A stretch of 64,000 nt of DNA. Source: Trichobilharzia regenti (taxonomy: Eukaryota; Platyhelminthes; Trematoda; Strigeidida; Schistosomatidae). The DNA is taken from positions 27,333,379 to 27,397,378 of the forward strand of contig OX235263.1 in assembly GCA_944472135.2 (NCBI GenBank), written 5' to 3'. Under the pieces are notes generated by a model. The model was not told the origin of the DNA and ran no database searches. It saw only the letters and a program-made list of their open reading frames with translations. Every line of letters begins with the position of its first letter. The first letter of the stretch is position 1. The position numbers and the translations under genes are program-made. This document shows, in pieces, positions 41,480-53,900 of the stretch.

Positions 41480-42120
41480 TCAGGTGGTATCGAGGACCAA
41501 CACTACCCAAGACAGCCAGGATTTATTGCAGCACTCCTATCTCATGGATGTTTTCCAAAAGAATGGATAACCACGGAATTTTATCAAAAGATATTTACCC
41601 CCAAAACAACCTACCAAATCAAAGGTCACCAAAGAAAGTACAAAGAAAATTGCCCTATCACTTATAAAGGATGTCTCAAAAGTCACTACAAGGCTCTTAA
41701 AACCTTTATAAATTCACGTCGTACACAAACCATAAAATCACTTCACTCAGCTGGCTCAACAGGTAAAGGAGATAAAACTAACATCATCTACAAAATAAGT
41801 TGCAACGACTGCAAAAAACACTACATTGACCAAAATGGACGTCCATGAACGCAAACTACCCATCAAAAGACATAACGTCCCCCCATATCTCTGCATAAAT
41901 TCAACTGGGACAACCAACGGTGAAATATTAGACAGAGGAAACACCAAGAATGCTAGAGAATTTTTAGAAGCCTGGTATTCTAGTGAATTATCAATCAATA
42001 GACACATCGAGATAGACTAAATCTGCCAACCGATCAGAAGAAAATCTCACAGACGAAGAGTCAAACTTCACGTCAAGTAAAAAATCACTACGAATACAAG
42101 TAGCCTAGAGAGTATGAAAG
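41480..42120 (+). mobile_element. Penelope-like element, GIY-YIG region
   Basis: Reading with frame changes: a zinc-finger-like and GIY-YIG stretch IIYKISCNDCKKHYID and QNGRP (about 41785-41850), then KLPIKRHN, LDRGNTKNAREFLEAWY and SINRHIEID (to 42019). This matches the C-terminal endonuclease of Penelope-like elements; the IG of YIG is ID here. Stops and a frameshift near 41845 prevent function. The RT part is missing. Confidence 0.72.
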
Positions 42121-43063
42121 CACACAAAGACAACTAATCACGACCAAGGTCACCAAGAGAGATGATTTATAAACTCGTGAAGAAATCTAAAAGCTCAGTT
42201 CAACAAACTAAAGTATGCGCCGAAGATATTGCCTATTAGGGTAATGAAAGGGTCACAAATCAACCATCCAGTTCAGATAACACAACTACATCAAGTAAAC
42301 TGATCGTCTTTGCACGTATAAATAAATAAATCTAACTTTAGAATATTTTCTTTCAAATTATCACCAAAACATAACAATCTAATCAGAACAAAAATTCGAC
42401 CCAGATTAGATCTCAACAGAGATGGAACAAAACTTAGTGCAGACAAATTGATTAGATCAGAATACAAGGAGTTACTAGAATGAAAGTAACTGGGGCAATT
42501 GAATTCCTAGAACGGATTTCTTATGTACATATGGGCCAGACTTCTTTCATTTCATTGTTAAAGCCTTAGCGAACCGATAAAAACGGGCTATTTTATCTGT
42601 TAATTACCCTGGATACTCCCAGTGCATCCAATGTGTATTCTATGTCTGTGAGGTGGCTGGTAATTGATGAACCCAAATTGCTGTAGCAGTTATATCCGAA
42701 TTAATTGGAGGTAACATATAAGGGATGCTTGTCGATTTTTGACTGTGTCAAAAAGGAGGATATTTGGAGTGGTGAGGCTAGTTTTGCTTCGTACATACCT
42801 TCTCGTCAGCGGTTTCATAATATAATCACCTTTGAAGTCAAGTTCAATTAAAATCAGTTTCCTGCCTACTGTAGTTAAAACCTCAACTTTTACATTCCTT
42901 ATTGTCCCATTTTTTGATGAAACTTTGGTAGCAGCCATTTCTTCAGGCATTTTTCAGTAACATCTAACTTACAATCATCTTCCTCGGCGTCCGTCTGTAG
43001 ACTTAGAAAACTACACATATTCAAGCAATGCTGTTATTTTCAGTCAGATCTCTTTCAGGCTTT
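42121..43063. other. Mostly unassigned; one candidate exon
   Basis: No recognised repeat. A candidate - strand exon lies at 42799-42950 (separate entry). Confidence 0.3.
42799..42950 (-). CDS. Candidate first coding exon, unknown protein
   Basis: A - strand frame opens at ATG (42948-42950) with MPEEMAATKVSSKNG, continues with IRNVKVEVLTTVGRKL and IELDFKGDYIM, and meets a good donor (CGAGAAG followed by gtatgt) after 152 bp. No stop lies before the donor and the composition looks protein-like, but no family or partner exon was recognised. It could also be a chance frame or a transposon remnant. Confidence 0.25.
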
Positions 43064-43072
43064 ATTCTAATT

Positions 43073-43529
43073 TTCAAGTATTAGTTTTGTAGAGGTTTTG
43101 TTTGATTGATGGAGGATTTCACCATGAGCTAACATCAGTTAGACAACCACTGGAAAACCTGGGAGTACTGGACATCTGCTTCGTCCTAGTTTGGGACTCT
43201 TCGGCACTACGCACCCACCGGCGGGTTTCGAACCCAGGACCTTCTGGTTACAAGGCGAGCTAGCTGTTAAACCATTGAGCCACTGGGACCCGATCCACTA
43301 GCCCACGAGTTTCTAACTTTTGCCAATTCACGACATAGCGCGACAATTTCCCAATGTCTTCTTCGATGAAGTACTGCCTCACTTTCAACCCGCTGTGCCT
43401 TACTGGTCACGGCTTGCCACTAGAATCCCAGGTTAACTGCCTAAATAGGGCCAGTCGCTAGTCAGCATCAGGTTAATTTTCAAGTTTTGGTTTGTAGGGA
43501 TTTTGTTTGATTGGATGGAGTATCGCATC
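43073..43529 (-). mobile_element. Retrozyme-like element 2 (tRNA head + hammerhead)
   Basis: 457-bp relative of the element at 35742. Terminal direct repeats (43073-43130 and about 43479-43529, both starting ttcaagt) are about 405 bp apart, and it is flanked by the 9-bp duplication attctaatt (43064-43072 and 43530-43538). On -: tRNA-like head 43211-43292 (B box GGTTCGAAACC) and a hammerhead remnant at 43165-43210. The 3' repeat is cut after about 50 bp, so this copy holds about 1.1 units. Confidence 0.72.
43165..43210 (-). ncRNA. Hammerhead-like motif in element 2, mutated
   Basis: On -: stem II GTCC/GGAC is perfect and GTC is present, but the first box reads CCGAAGA instead of CTGATGA and the second GAAGC instead of GAAAC, so both catalytic boxes are damaged. 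Confidence 0.5.
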
Positions 43530-44129
43530 ATTCTAATTCACTCGGCTTTTAAAAATTTACCCAATGACGGTTGGTTTGTGGATAAGATTATAGTAATAAC
43601 TACAGTAATAACGGGGATTATAATGACAGCAAAAATAATGGCAATAAGGTAAATGCAGATGGCGTTAAGAATAACGAATGTATTAATACGTGTATATGTA
43701 GACAATTCAACAAATAGATTAGGTCAAATCTTAAAAGTTACGTAATACTAAAAGTGAAGTGGACAGATAATCAGAGTTTTAATAAATATCATAGAAGTAC
43801 GGATGAAATGGAAAATAAGAAAGAATGGGAGGGTTTTAATTGGACGTTACCTAGACTAAAGGAGAGACAATGCTAGAATAAACTTACTTTGTATGCAAAG
43901 ACTAGGATTGTTCTCTCGAGTTAATTCTCATACCTTCTGCTGTGAATAAGAGGTGGATGAGAATTCCGTTCGGAAGGTATGATGGAATGCGATAATTAAC
44001 TTTGAAGGCACCTTTTCTGTCTCAGTTGAGTGACCATTGTCACCAATCAAATGTTACGGAATAGAACTTTTTATAAATATTATTTGACTTTTTTCGAAAT
44101 ACGAATAAAGATGCTGAGTAATACGTGTG

Positions 44130-44400
44130 TTGAGCTGTCCAGTTGTTCGCGCTATACAACTTTCTCCACATGAGCAATTTAGTCAAGCAATTCACACAGA
44201 AGTGGCACATTTGCTGTCGACTTGTATTCATTTGAGCAATCATAATCACTCGACAAATATTATTCTGTCAGACACTGAACATCCTCTCCACACACAACTC
44301 TCTCCTTGTTGCATCTCTTCAGGTAGGGGAAGTGGAAGCAACTATGGAAGACTATGTGCTTGGACGACTGAGTACAAAAACTCTACAATACCTTACTTAG
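44130..44400 (+). mobile_element. CR1/jockey-type LINE 3' fragment
   Basis: Translation HPLHTQLSPCCIS and GRLCAWTTEYKNS matches the terminal part of the LINE in the H4 array, in better reading condition here. Confidence 0.5.
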
Positions 44401-44822
44401 CACTCGCTTTATGCGATGAGAAAAGTGTAAGGCAGCAAATTACCAAATTATTATGGAAAATTCCATATTTGTACCAAAAGTACCGTTTTTCGAATAAAGC
44501 TATTATTCTTGTTATTATCAAGAAGCAAGGAGATTCTCAATGGTAATTCACTTCAAATTGTTGTAAGGCAGCTGAAGACAGTCAGCGGATCACTGTAAGT
44601 TTAAAAAAGGTAGATATTTAGGCTACAGTACGTTTTTATAAACCTTTGTCAATACTAACTGACATTTACCTAAACTTACGCAGTATACTGCATAAAATCT
44701 AAGAATTCTCACCATAAACAGCCTACACTTACTGACTGTGTCAACTGTTTTTTTTTCAATTGTTATGACAGTGACTTTAACAGAGTACTTTTTTTCTTTT
44801 TGTTTTAAATTTTGGAATGTAG

Positions 44823-44974
44823 ATAAGACGACGTAGTCCAGCTGAAGCTGCAGGATTGCGTGAAGGTGATCATGTGCTGGCGATTAATGGTGCAGATGCA
44901 TTGGATATGTCACATGCACAAGCTGTACAGATTATTGATTTTGCATCATATACACTGGAGGTGATTGTAGGCAG
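44823..44974 (+). CDS. PDZ exon (C-terminal half of the domain)
   Basis: After a T-rich tract and ...tgtag, the exon reads IRRRSPAEAAGLREGDHVLA, then INGADALDMSHAQAVQIID, then LEVIVGR, and ends at a gtatgt donor. SPAE-AGL-GD-VL-ING is the strand 3 to helix A part of a PDZ domain, and MSHAQAVQII the helix B that lines the peptide groove; the usual binding His is present. The exon is 152 bp and ends with two bases of a codon, completed by the first base at 51810. The preceding PDZ exon was not found. Confidence 0.85.
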
Positions 44975-47900
44975 GTATGTTAACTGTCAAGGTCAATGAA
45001 TTTGTCAAACAAAATTTTCCGAGTGGCTAGTATTGTGATTAATGAAGGAAACTGACTTTTATTATTAATATTTTTGTTATTACCTTGCGTTGCGACGGAA
45101 ACATAGGGCTTCAACAACACATCTCAACTTTGTTGTGGTTTCTGTCGTCGTCTTCAGCTGGCCAGCTCCACGACTGACCAAACGATCTCATTTCTTCCTC
45201 ACACGATCTCCTCCACGTCACCCTCATACCAATAACCCACTCATCGCTTCCTGTTTGCGTTCCACTCGAGGGCCTGGCGTGCGATGTCGTTTGGTGGCCT
45301 CCTCAGTGTATGCCCGATCCATCGATCTCCACTTTCTCCTACATATTTTCTGAGCGATCGGTTCTTGGTTGGTTTGTTCCCAGCCATAGTTTCTCGTTGC
45401 TAATTCTTTCAGACCTAGTTACCTAGCTCGCTAGTTTTGTAGCCGGTTCCAAGCCCGCGTAAAGACGGAGAGTTGGGTATGGAATTAGCAAACCCACATC
45501 ACTAAATCTTTCAAAACACTAGAATGACCTCAACACAAGGAAACTGACTACAAACGTTTTATTTATCATGCCTTTGACCTTGACAGAAAATGTTCTGCCT
45601 AGTAGGAAGAACATAGCACTCTTTAAGTAAACTGACAAGACTGTTATGGTTTTTGTCGTAAGCTTCTGTCAACAAAAACCTTATAAAAATTCAAACAGGA
45701 ATTTAAAGCCAGACTACTTCTTCTGAAAACATACAACACTATTTTGCGTTAAAATGTATACTACTGATTGAATGGGATGACTATCTGTACACCACTTACA
45801 TCTACCAGTAGCCCTTGCTAGGCAGAGAGATAGAAGTGACCGAAGCACTAAATGACCATTTGGATCGTTCGGGGCAGCACTCATCAGAATTGTATCAGGC
45901 TTGAATAAGTCCGTCGAAGTAGCTGGACAGCAATGAGATGCTTTGGACTAATTCGGCTTTCTCAGATCAGAACTAAGTACACCATTGATGATTTTGGCCT
46001 CAAAAAGAACGAAAAGACTATCAGGCATTTAGATCACCTTGATCTGGCTGCTAGCACGCACTACTAGCTGATATTTGAGGTACACGACTAACTACTCATC
46101 TCAACCAAACAGTAGTATATAGTTGTATGCATTCATGTGTGCGTCGGTGGCACAGTGGTTAGTACTCCCGCCGACCATGCACATGGTCCGGGGTTCGAGC
46201 CCACGCCGACGCGCACCTGATATCTATGGTTGGCCTGCGAATTTTGGGCTACCGATATCCACGCCGAAAATTCCACACTTGTACCAAAAATACGGTGTGG
46301 AATCAAGCTGTAACCATAAAAAAATGTTTGTCTTCTTGACCATCATTTACGATATCAAGCAGATCATTTGTTGTAGTGACCTGAGAAGTTTTGATTCCCG
46401 AAGGAATCTGTGGATAAATGTGTCCTGTGTTAACTGCTGATCAACCTTCAAGTGTGATGATGAGTTAACATCAATCAGATAACCACTGAAAAACCAGGGA
46501 GTACTGGAAAGTACTTTTGTCCTAGTGTTTGGGACATATTAGCCGTAAAAATACACTGTCAGGGCTCGAACCTAAGGCCTTCTATTTATAAGGCGAGTCC
46601 AAAGACGATTCAACCAAAGGGACTCAATCCAGTAGCTCATGATTTCCAACTTCTGCCAATTCACGTGACGAAATATTACACGGTTTGATGTAAACTAATC
46701 AGAGTTATCTTTTATTATCGCTTGATTAACTTTTGATAATTGATATTGGATGATTGGAGTCAATCGGCAGGGAGCCTAGACCAACCCAGATTTCGTGCTA
46801 GTTGGTACTCTCCAATCAGTAAGGCGTGTGAGCAATCTTGAAGGAACTTCTGTCCTCTTTGAGATTCGAACCCGTGTCATTAAGTCATGCAGTCAAAGAC
46901 CTTACCACTGAGCTATTCAGGTTCGCGATTGATTTCCTGTACGACTGTATTGGATATTTCTTTTTCGTTGAACACTAGTTAGCAACCAGTGTAATGTGTC
47001 TCATGCTACCTTTGGTGTTTACTGAATTCTATCAGTCAAGTTTGCAGGAGTTCCTTGATGGTTGCAGGTACACCTTGCTGATGAGTGCTAAATAAGTCCA
47101 AAGCTACCTGATGATCGCCTTCAATCATGTATATATCAACAATTCAAATTCCACTGTGATGGAGACACACCTAGTGGCATGGTGGACAAATTGCAAAATT
47201 GACTGACAGAATTCAGTCTACATGAAAGGTAAGACTAGACAAATTACACTGGTCACTGACTGACTAGTGCTCAATCAAAAATAACTTTTAACAGCTCGGA
47301 TACTTCTGTTTTACGAAAATATTTATATCCACTTATTTTCACAATTGCAAAGCAATTTATTTTGTTTATTAAGGATAACCAATGTTCAAAATATGTTTAT
47401 TTTTTGCTACGTATAGAGCGAAAAAAAAGACGCAAACAAAACCTCACCTAATGTAATTCATGTCTACCTACCGACACGAAACCAAGTCTTTGAGTTGCTT
47501 ATTTTGAAATACTCCACTGTAACAAGTTCTATTGATAAGACTTTGTGAGTCGTTGGGCACAGCAGTTAGGACTCTCGTCTACCATGCACATGGTCTGGGG
47601 TTTGATCCCCTAGTGACACACACCTGATATCTCAATGGTCGGTCTGCAAAATTTAGGCTACCGATATCACATGCTGAAAATTCCATACTTCTTCCAAAAA
47701 TACTGTGTGGTTTCAAGCTATAATCAAAATAAAGTAAAGAAATAAATAAGTAGCACACTGCATGTAAGTAATGTCTCCTGCAAATATAATGAGTAGCAGT
47801 TGGATAGTTTAAACCCTGAAGAGGAAACATCAAAGATGCTTGCGAAACAACAACATATAGAAAGCATCAAAGGAAGGCAAAAAAAAAGCTTAATATGGAG

Positions 47901-50900
47901 GTTCCAAAAATACGGTACACGTATTTTGCCCTATCTGTGCATTGATTTGCTATCAATTACTTGCATAATCTGCTAATACTGATGCTAGCGGTAGATATAA
48001 TTAGTCTCATAAATAAAAGTAAAAATCTATTAAATCATTATCGGAAAGATTCTTAATGCGATTAACTAATTAAATGATTTCTTTCGCTAAAATAGCTTTT
48101 GACCATATGGCTAAGTGTGTGCTAAATTGCATTCTCTATAAGATGCTGTTAAGCGAATTAAGTTGCTACAGGGAAAAAAATACCATCGTGCGTATTCCGT
48201 GTGTTTTATTTCCCTATCTTTTTACAATAACCGAATATATTGATGAATCATCCGTAGTGTAAGGAAACTACTGCTTTTAATTTTGTTGTCTGAATACAGC
48301 AACTGTAAAGTCACAGGGAATGTTATAAGCTTGATAATGTCTCTATAACTGCCTGTATTGTTCTTCCCTTCCATAATGTCATGTGCCGTTTGAATTTCCC
48401 ACGGTTCCCAATGACTTTCAATTACAATCATTATAAGACTGCCAGAGTGTTCAGTTTACATAAACAGACAGAATGCAAAAGTAGCTTGAAAATTGTCATT
48501 GAGTTGAAGAAAAGAAAAAAACGTTCAGCAAAAGAGTTGCTGTTTTCAGAGAAATCATTCTCAAGCTGTACAATCGCAAATTACTGTTATTTATTATTAT
48601 TCCTTTCGTTTCTGAGTGGAACACCGGGCGTTTCTTCAACGCATCTCCACTTTCTTCTGTTTCCTGATGATCTCTCCACAATTCCCCATAATCTGTCATC
48701 TCCTACAACTTGCCACACGATCTCCTCCATGTCACCCTCATACCAACGACCCACTCGTCGCTTTCCATTTGGGATTCTACTGGAGCATTTGCCTACATTG
48801 CGAGCGGTGTCATTCGATAGCCTCTTTAACGTGTTCCCAATCTATCTCCACTTTCTCTTACATATTTGTTAAGCAGTCGAATTTTGCGTGTTGGTTTGTT
48901 CCCAGCCAGCCAACCGGAGTTTGTGATTGCTAATTCTTTCTGACTGGTCACCTGGCTGGCCATTTGATCTTCAGTATGGAACAAGTGAAGCCAGCTGTTG
49001 ATAAATGTCTGAAGTGGGTTGATGGAAATTTTTTTCTTGACACGCTGGGCAATTTTCTGATCCGCTCAGAAGAAGTGACTGGCTAACTGACTTCACATTT
49101 GTGTTGAAAATTCGAATCGTGTTCTTTGTGCTGGCTGGTTGATTTGGTACAGATGATTTGCAAACTGGTTTCAGGTTGATGAAGGCGTTTCTCGCATTCC
49201 CGAGTCTTGCTGGGTTCGACATCTTCATTTGTTTCAGCTGGCTGTGGTTGAAACCGTGGTCCCTAGCCATATAAATGAAGGAATTAACCCGTATCAAATC
49301 TCTCTCGTTGATGGTGATTGGTGCTAGGTGTTGTTGCTGCCGGTCGTTTATCTGTCGTCGCTATAGCAGATTATATTGTCCTTTCTTCTCACAGCATAAC
49401 GTACTACTGGAATTTCTCATCATTCCCATTGATTTTCATACCTAATAATTACAGTCTTCTAGGGTATTCAGCTTACACTACCAGACAACCGGTTTTTACT
49501 TCATTTCATTAAATATTCTCATAAAACTAAATACTACTGATTAATTGAGGTGAGTAGCTGGATACTACTGATATCAACCAGTAGTAGTGTTTGCTAACCA
49601 GCCAAATAGAAATGATCCAAACACCAGCATAGTTTATTATATCACACGACAGGCTCTCGAGTGGAAACCAAGCGGAAAGCTGTGTGTTGGTCGTCAGTGC
49701 GAGTGTGGGGTGACAGGGAGGAGGTCATGTCAAGAGGAGATGAAAACTGTGGTGAAAAATTTCATTTCCTCGAAGCAAGTAAGCTTTAAAACGGATAATT
49801 ATTTGAAAAAGAGAAAACCTTCAGCGATGAGACTCTTTTCGACAGCGAATTCATTCACATAGCTGTACAATCGCATTTATATATAATTATTTGTGTGTAC
49901 GTACATGAGGTTTGTCGAGTTTAGATAATTAATCAGGTAATACAAGAATGATCTAATATAGAAACAAGCTTAATCAGACAGCAACTAAAGTAAGATTGAG
50001 TTAGTAAGTTAGATGACGTAATATAATTTACTAAATTGTTTCAACTTAGGATAGCAACAGGGGTAATTGCAGGTAGAGGCTAATTAGAGGTGGACTGGAG
50101 AATAATGCTATTTAGATTGGTACTACAATTGAGTAAATAAATTAGATGACGTAACATAAATGACCAGAAATTGAGCGTTGGTCAAGTCAGTAACAGTGGT
50201 AGTGAGGTGTAGAAATTAAATCGGATGGGGGTAGAGAACGGGAAGGTTGAAAATGTAAAATAGTACAATTGAAAACACAAAATTATACTAATGAAGCGAC
50301 AGAGAGAAGAAGAATTTACCTGTTGGGTATCAAGATAGACTACGTCCATTGCAAGTGTAGTGATTGAACGAACTTCTGTATGCAGAGTTCAGGACTTACC
50401 AAGTGAATCGCAATCCATTCTTCAGTTTGAAGATGTCTGATACGTACTCTTGTATTACCTGATTGTAATTGTCTAATCTTGATAAACCACATATATACAT
50501 AAATGCGATTTTACAGCCGCTTCGCAGAACACTAAATGTATTTGAACATTCTATTTCATGTTGTTTAATATACGCCAAAATCACAGGCTCAATAGTTGGT
50601 TACAGAACGTAAACAGCGGTTTGATCACCTGAAAATATACCTTGGCCTCCATGTCTTGCCTTCTGCTGTTACAATGTTACGATTTCTCTCAAGTAGCTAG
50701 ACAGAAATCGCGTAATTTGAATTGTGATTTGGCTCTATAAGCTCACCAAAATTTTGATAAACCACTGATGAGCTTGTCCTCCCCCCCCCCACAGAAATGA
50801 TCGAAATGGCAGATCGATGTTAAGATCACCTCGATCTGGTTGGTTAGAAAGCACTACAGGCTAATATGCGTGGTATATAACTAAGGAATCATCTGAATCA

Positions 50901-53900
50901 ATCACTAGTATGTAGTTTAACGGAGTGGTGCTTGTTTTCTTGAATACCATTTATGGTTTGAAGTAGATCATATATTGTGATCAGAGTAACTTGTTTTCTG
51001 AAGGAAACTGTGGTGAAATTTTCATCCCTTAAACTGTGTTCACTACGGATTATGAATTAAATAGATATTCGCCGGAAGGTATTCAGGCACTCAACTTGCA
51101 TAGGGAAGATATAAACAGTTGTGCAAATATTTAAAACCTATTGATAAGTATTGATAAATACTTCAGAATGTTTTTGTAGCTAACATATAACAACTTTTAA
51201 TCCTCGAAACTTCATATTAAATTTTTCATACCACTGGAGAGTTGTTTATGTGGACTCTCGTTTACAGACCATAAAATACCCTAAGAAAGCCATGGCCTGA
51301 TGTTGATATAGACCCTATATTGTCCTCTGCTAAACAACAACATAAAAATGAGAGAATCACTAAAGACCAAGGAGGAGTGGACAACCATCTTGTACTAGTT
51401 TAGGACTCTCCAGCATTATATATGCCCACAACCGTGCCAGTGATTCAACGTGGAACTTTGAAGTTACCAAGCCACACTCGGTGGGTGACTCGTAAATTAA
51501 CCTGAAGGTCACAGGTTTGATCCCTGATATGATCATGAGTGCACGCAGTTGAAGAGCCACAAACTGAGGCGAAATAGCCATCCAGTGCCTACTTGTTTCC
51601 AAAGATCTTCCTGAATGATGTTGACTCGCACTGAAATCTACATTGGAATTAATCTAGAGCCCTGTAAAAATGTTTATTCTTAGATTATTTCTCGTCATCC
51701 ATTTATGCATATCTTCAGAAACACTATAAAGTATCTCAGTTGCCGTTGTACTCAGAAAATTCACAATGTTTTATGATGTTTTTTTTCAATTACTTGCTCT
51801 TATTTAAAGATATGAGCGACATCAAAAGATAGAAACAGTTTATCTGGACAATCAATCTCTACGTTCTAAGCAAATACCTCAAGAGATCACAACAACTGAA
51901 TTACAACTGTTTTGGGAGAAAGGGATGCCGCTGAAACCAGCTCGTAGAAATTGGCCTCCACCACCTCCACAACAGTATGTTTCACCTCCACGATCACCAC
52001 CGCCTACAGCGAAGTCACATTCAGTTTCTATACATGTTCCACCTCCAAGACCAGTTGTGATTCCAACACCACCAGCACCTCAACCACAACCAGTACGTCC
52101 AGCACCACCACCGCCTGTGAAACAACCTTCTATTGATCCACATATTATTCCTCATGATCCAGATGTAGCTAGTGTTTCAGTGAAACAATTGATGCGAGAA
52201 TTTGATGTGCCACCGATAGCACCTGAATTAAAAAGTAAGTAACTGGTAATATTTATTCATAAATAGTTGTTTAGGAGTTGAGTAAATTCAAAACTGTCCT
52301 CCTTCTTATACAGTGATATTAATCCAAAAAATGTATGGAAGAATAAGGCTAGTAGAGCTATAGTTCTGTTTTATATTTTGAAAACTGTCAACAGTACTAT
52401 ATAACTTTCTCGACTTTTTTATGGTTACAGCTTGATTCCACACCTTATTTTTGGTACAAGTGTGGAATTTTCAGCATGGATATCGGTAGCCCGAAATTCG
52501 CAGGCCGACCATAGATATCAGGTGTGCGTCGGCGGGTGCTCGAACCCCGGACCATGTGCATAGTCGGCGGGAGTCCTAACCACTGTGCTACCGACACTTT
52601 TGAATAAATACTGAATGAAAACCTTCCTTTAATCTTTCTACTATTGTTAAAAATGACTTAAGGGTTAGTGGTAATAATAAGCTTACAGTTAGAGACTGCA
52701 AGAAGGTTTTTCATAATTCATGTAAATTACCTGGGATAAGTTGTAGAATGTCAATAAGAAACCTAGATTGAATAAGTTAACACTAAGTCATCCCATAAAA
52801 TAATGTACATACTACTTTGGTGAGTGTCCTTTTCAAAGTTATCAGAAAAAAAGTAAAACGTTCTTATAACTTGTCACATATTGTTTATTTGTTATTCATC
52901 CTTTGGGTTCCTGGTGGACCGTTGATTCTCAGCGCTACATGGCCTGTACCTTCGGTTCGCAATAGTGTGTTTTAGGCTGCTCCATAACTGCTCATTTCCT
53001 CTTCGAATAATTTCATTCAATTCACTCTTGAACACCCAAACTGTCTATCTATCCGTATACGGATACCACTAGAGGGAAACTGCTTCAGCTCGAAAGAGTT
53101 CAGTGAGTAAAACTTCGTCGGTTTCATTCAATAACCACATTACGATGCCACATGTCAAATGATCGATAAAGAAAATCTCACTGACGCCTTTCAAGTGAAA
53201 AGAAGAGAAAGATAACACTGCCTGCCTACTATCATTGATGGTATACCTAAGTGGGGCGGGTTGGCTTATGCGGCACACTGTGGATATCCAGAAGACAGAA
53301 ATACATTAGACTGATAAGAGGACAGTAGAAAATTTACCTTCGTGGACGATTTACGTCTTATATCACAAACTCAAAAGTTAGTAGCCGAAAACTAACAACT
53401 TGACAGAAAAGGCAGAATTAAAAAGTTGGAGTTGAAGTGAACATAGAGAATAGGGAGGCGATGAAGATAACCACCGACTAACAGCAATAATCACCTATCA
53501 CTATAGACGGGAGAAATTTGAAGGTGGTCACTTGTTTCACTTATCTTGAGATAACATCATTCCAACTGCAAGCAGCACCAATGAGAATTTTAAAGGCAGG
53601 ATCGAAGACGTAAGACAGAGCTTCAACACCCTGAAATCAGTGTGGAGATCTTCGGCAACCAGCGTAAAGAACAACATTTAATTTTCCAAAACCTATGTTA
53701 ATTAATTTCTTCTAAATGAGTGAGCGATTCAGCTTGTCACAAAAAGCATTTCCAACAGGCTATACTCCCGAACTTCGCTTCATACTGAAGATTAGATGGC
53801 TGGTCAGAAAGAATAAGCAACAGGAAACTCTGTCAATGAAGCGACCGAAAACATAGTGCCCAAGAAATATTCTAAGGGAAATAGAAATGCATAGGACACA

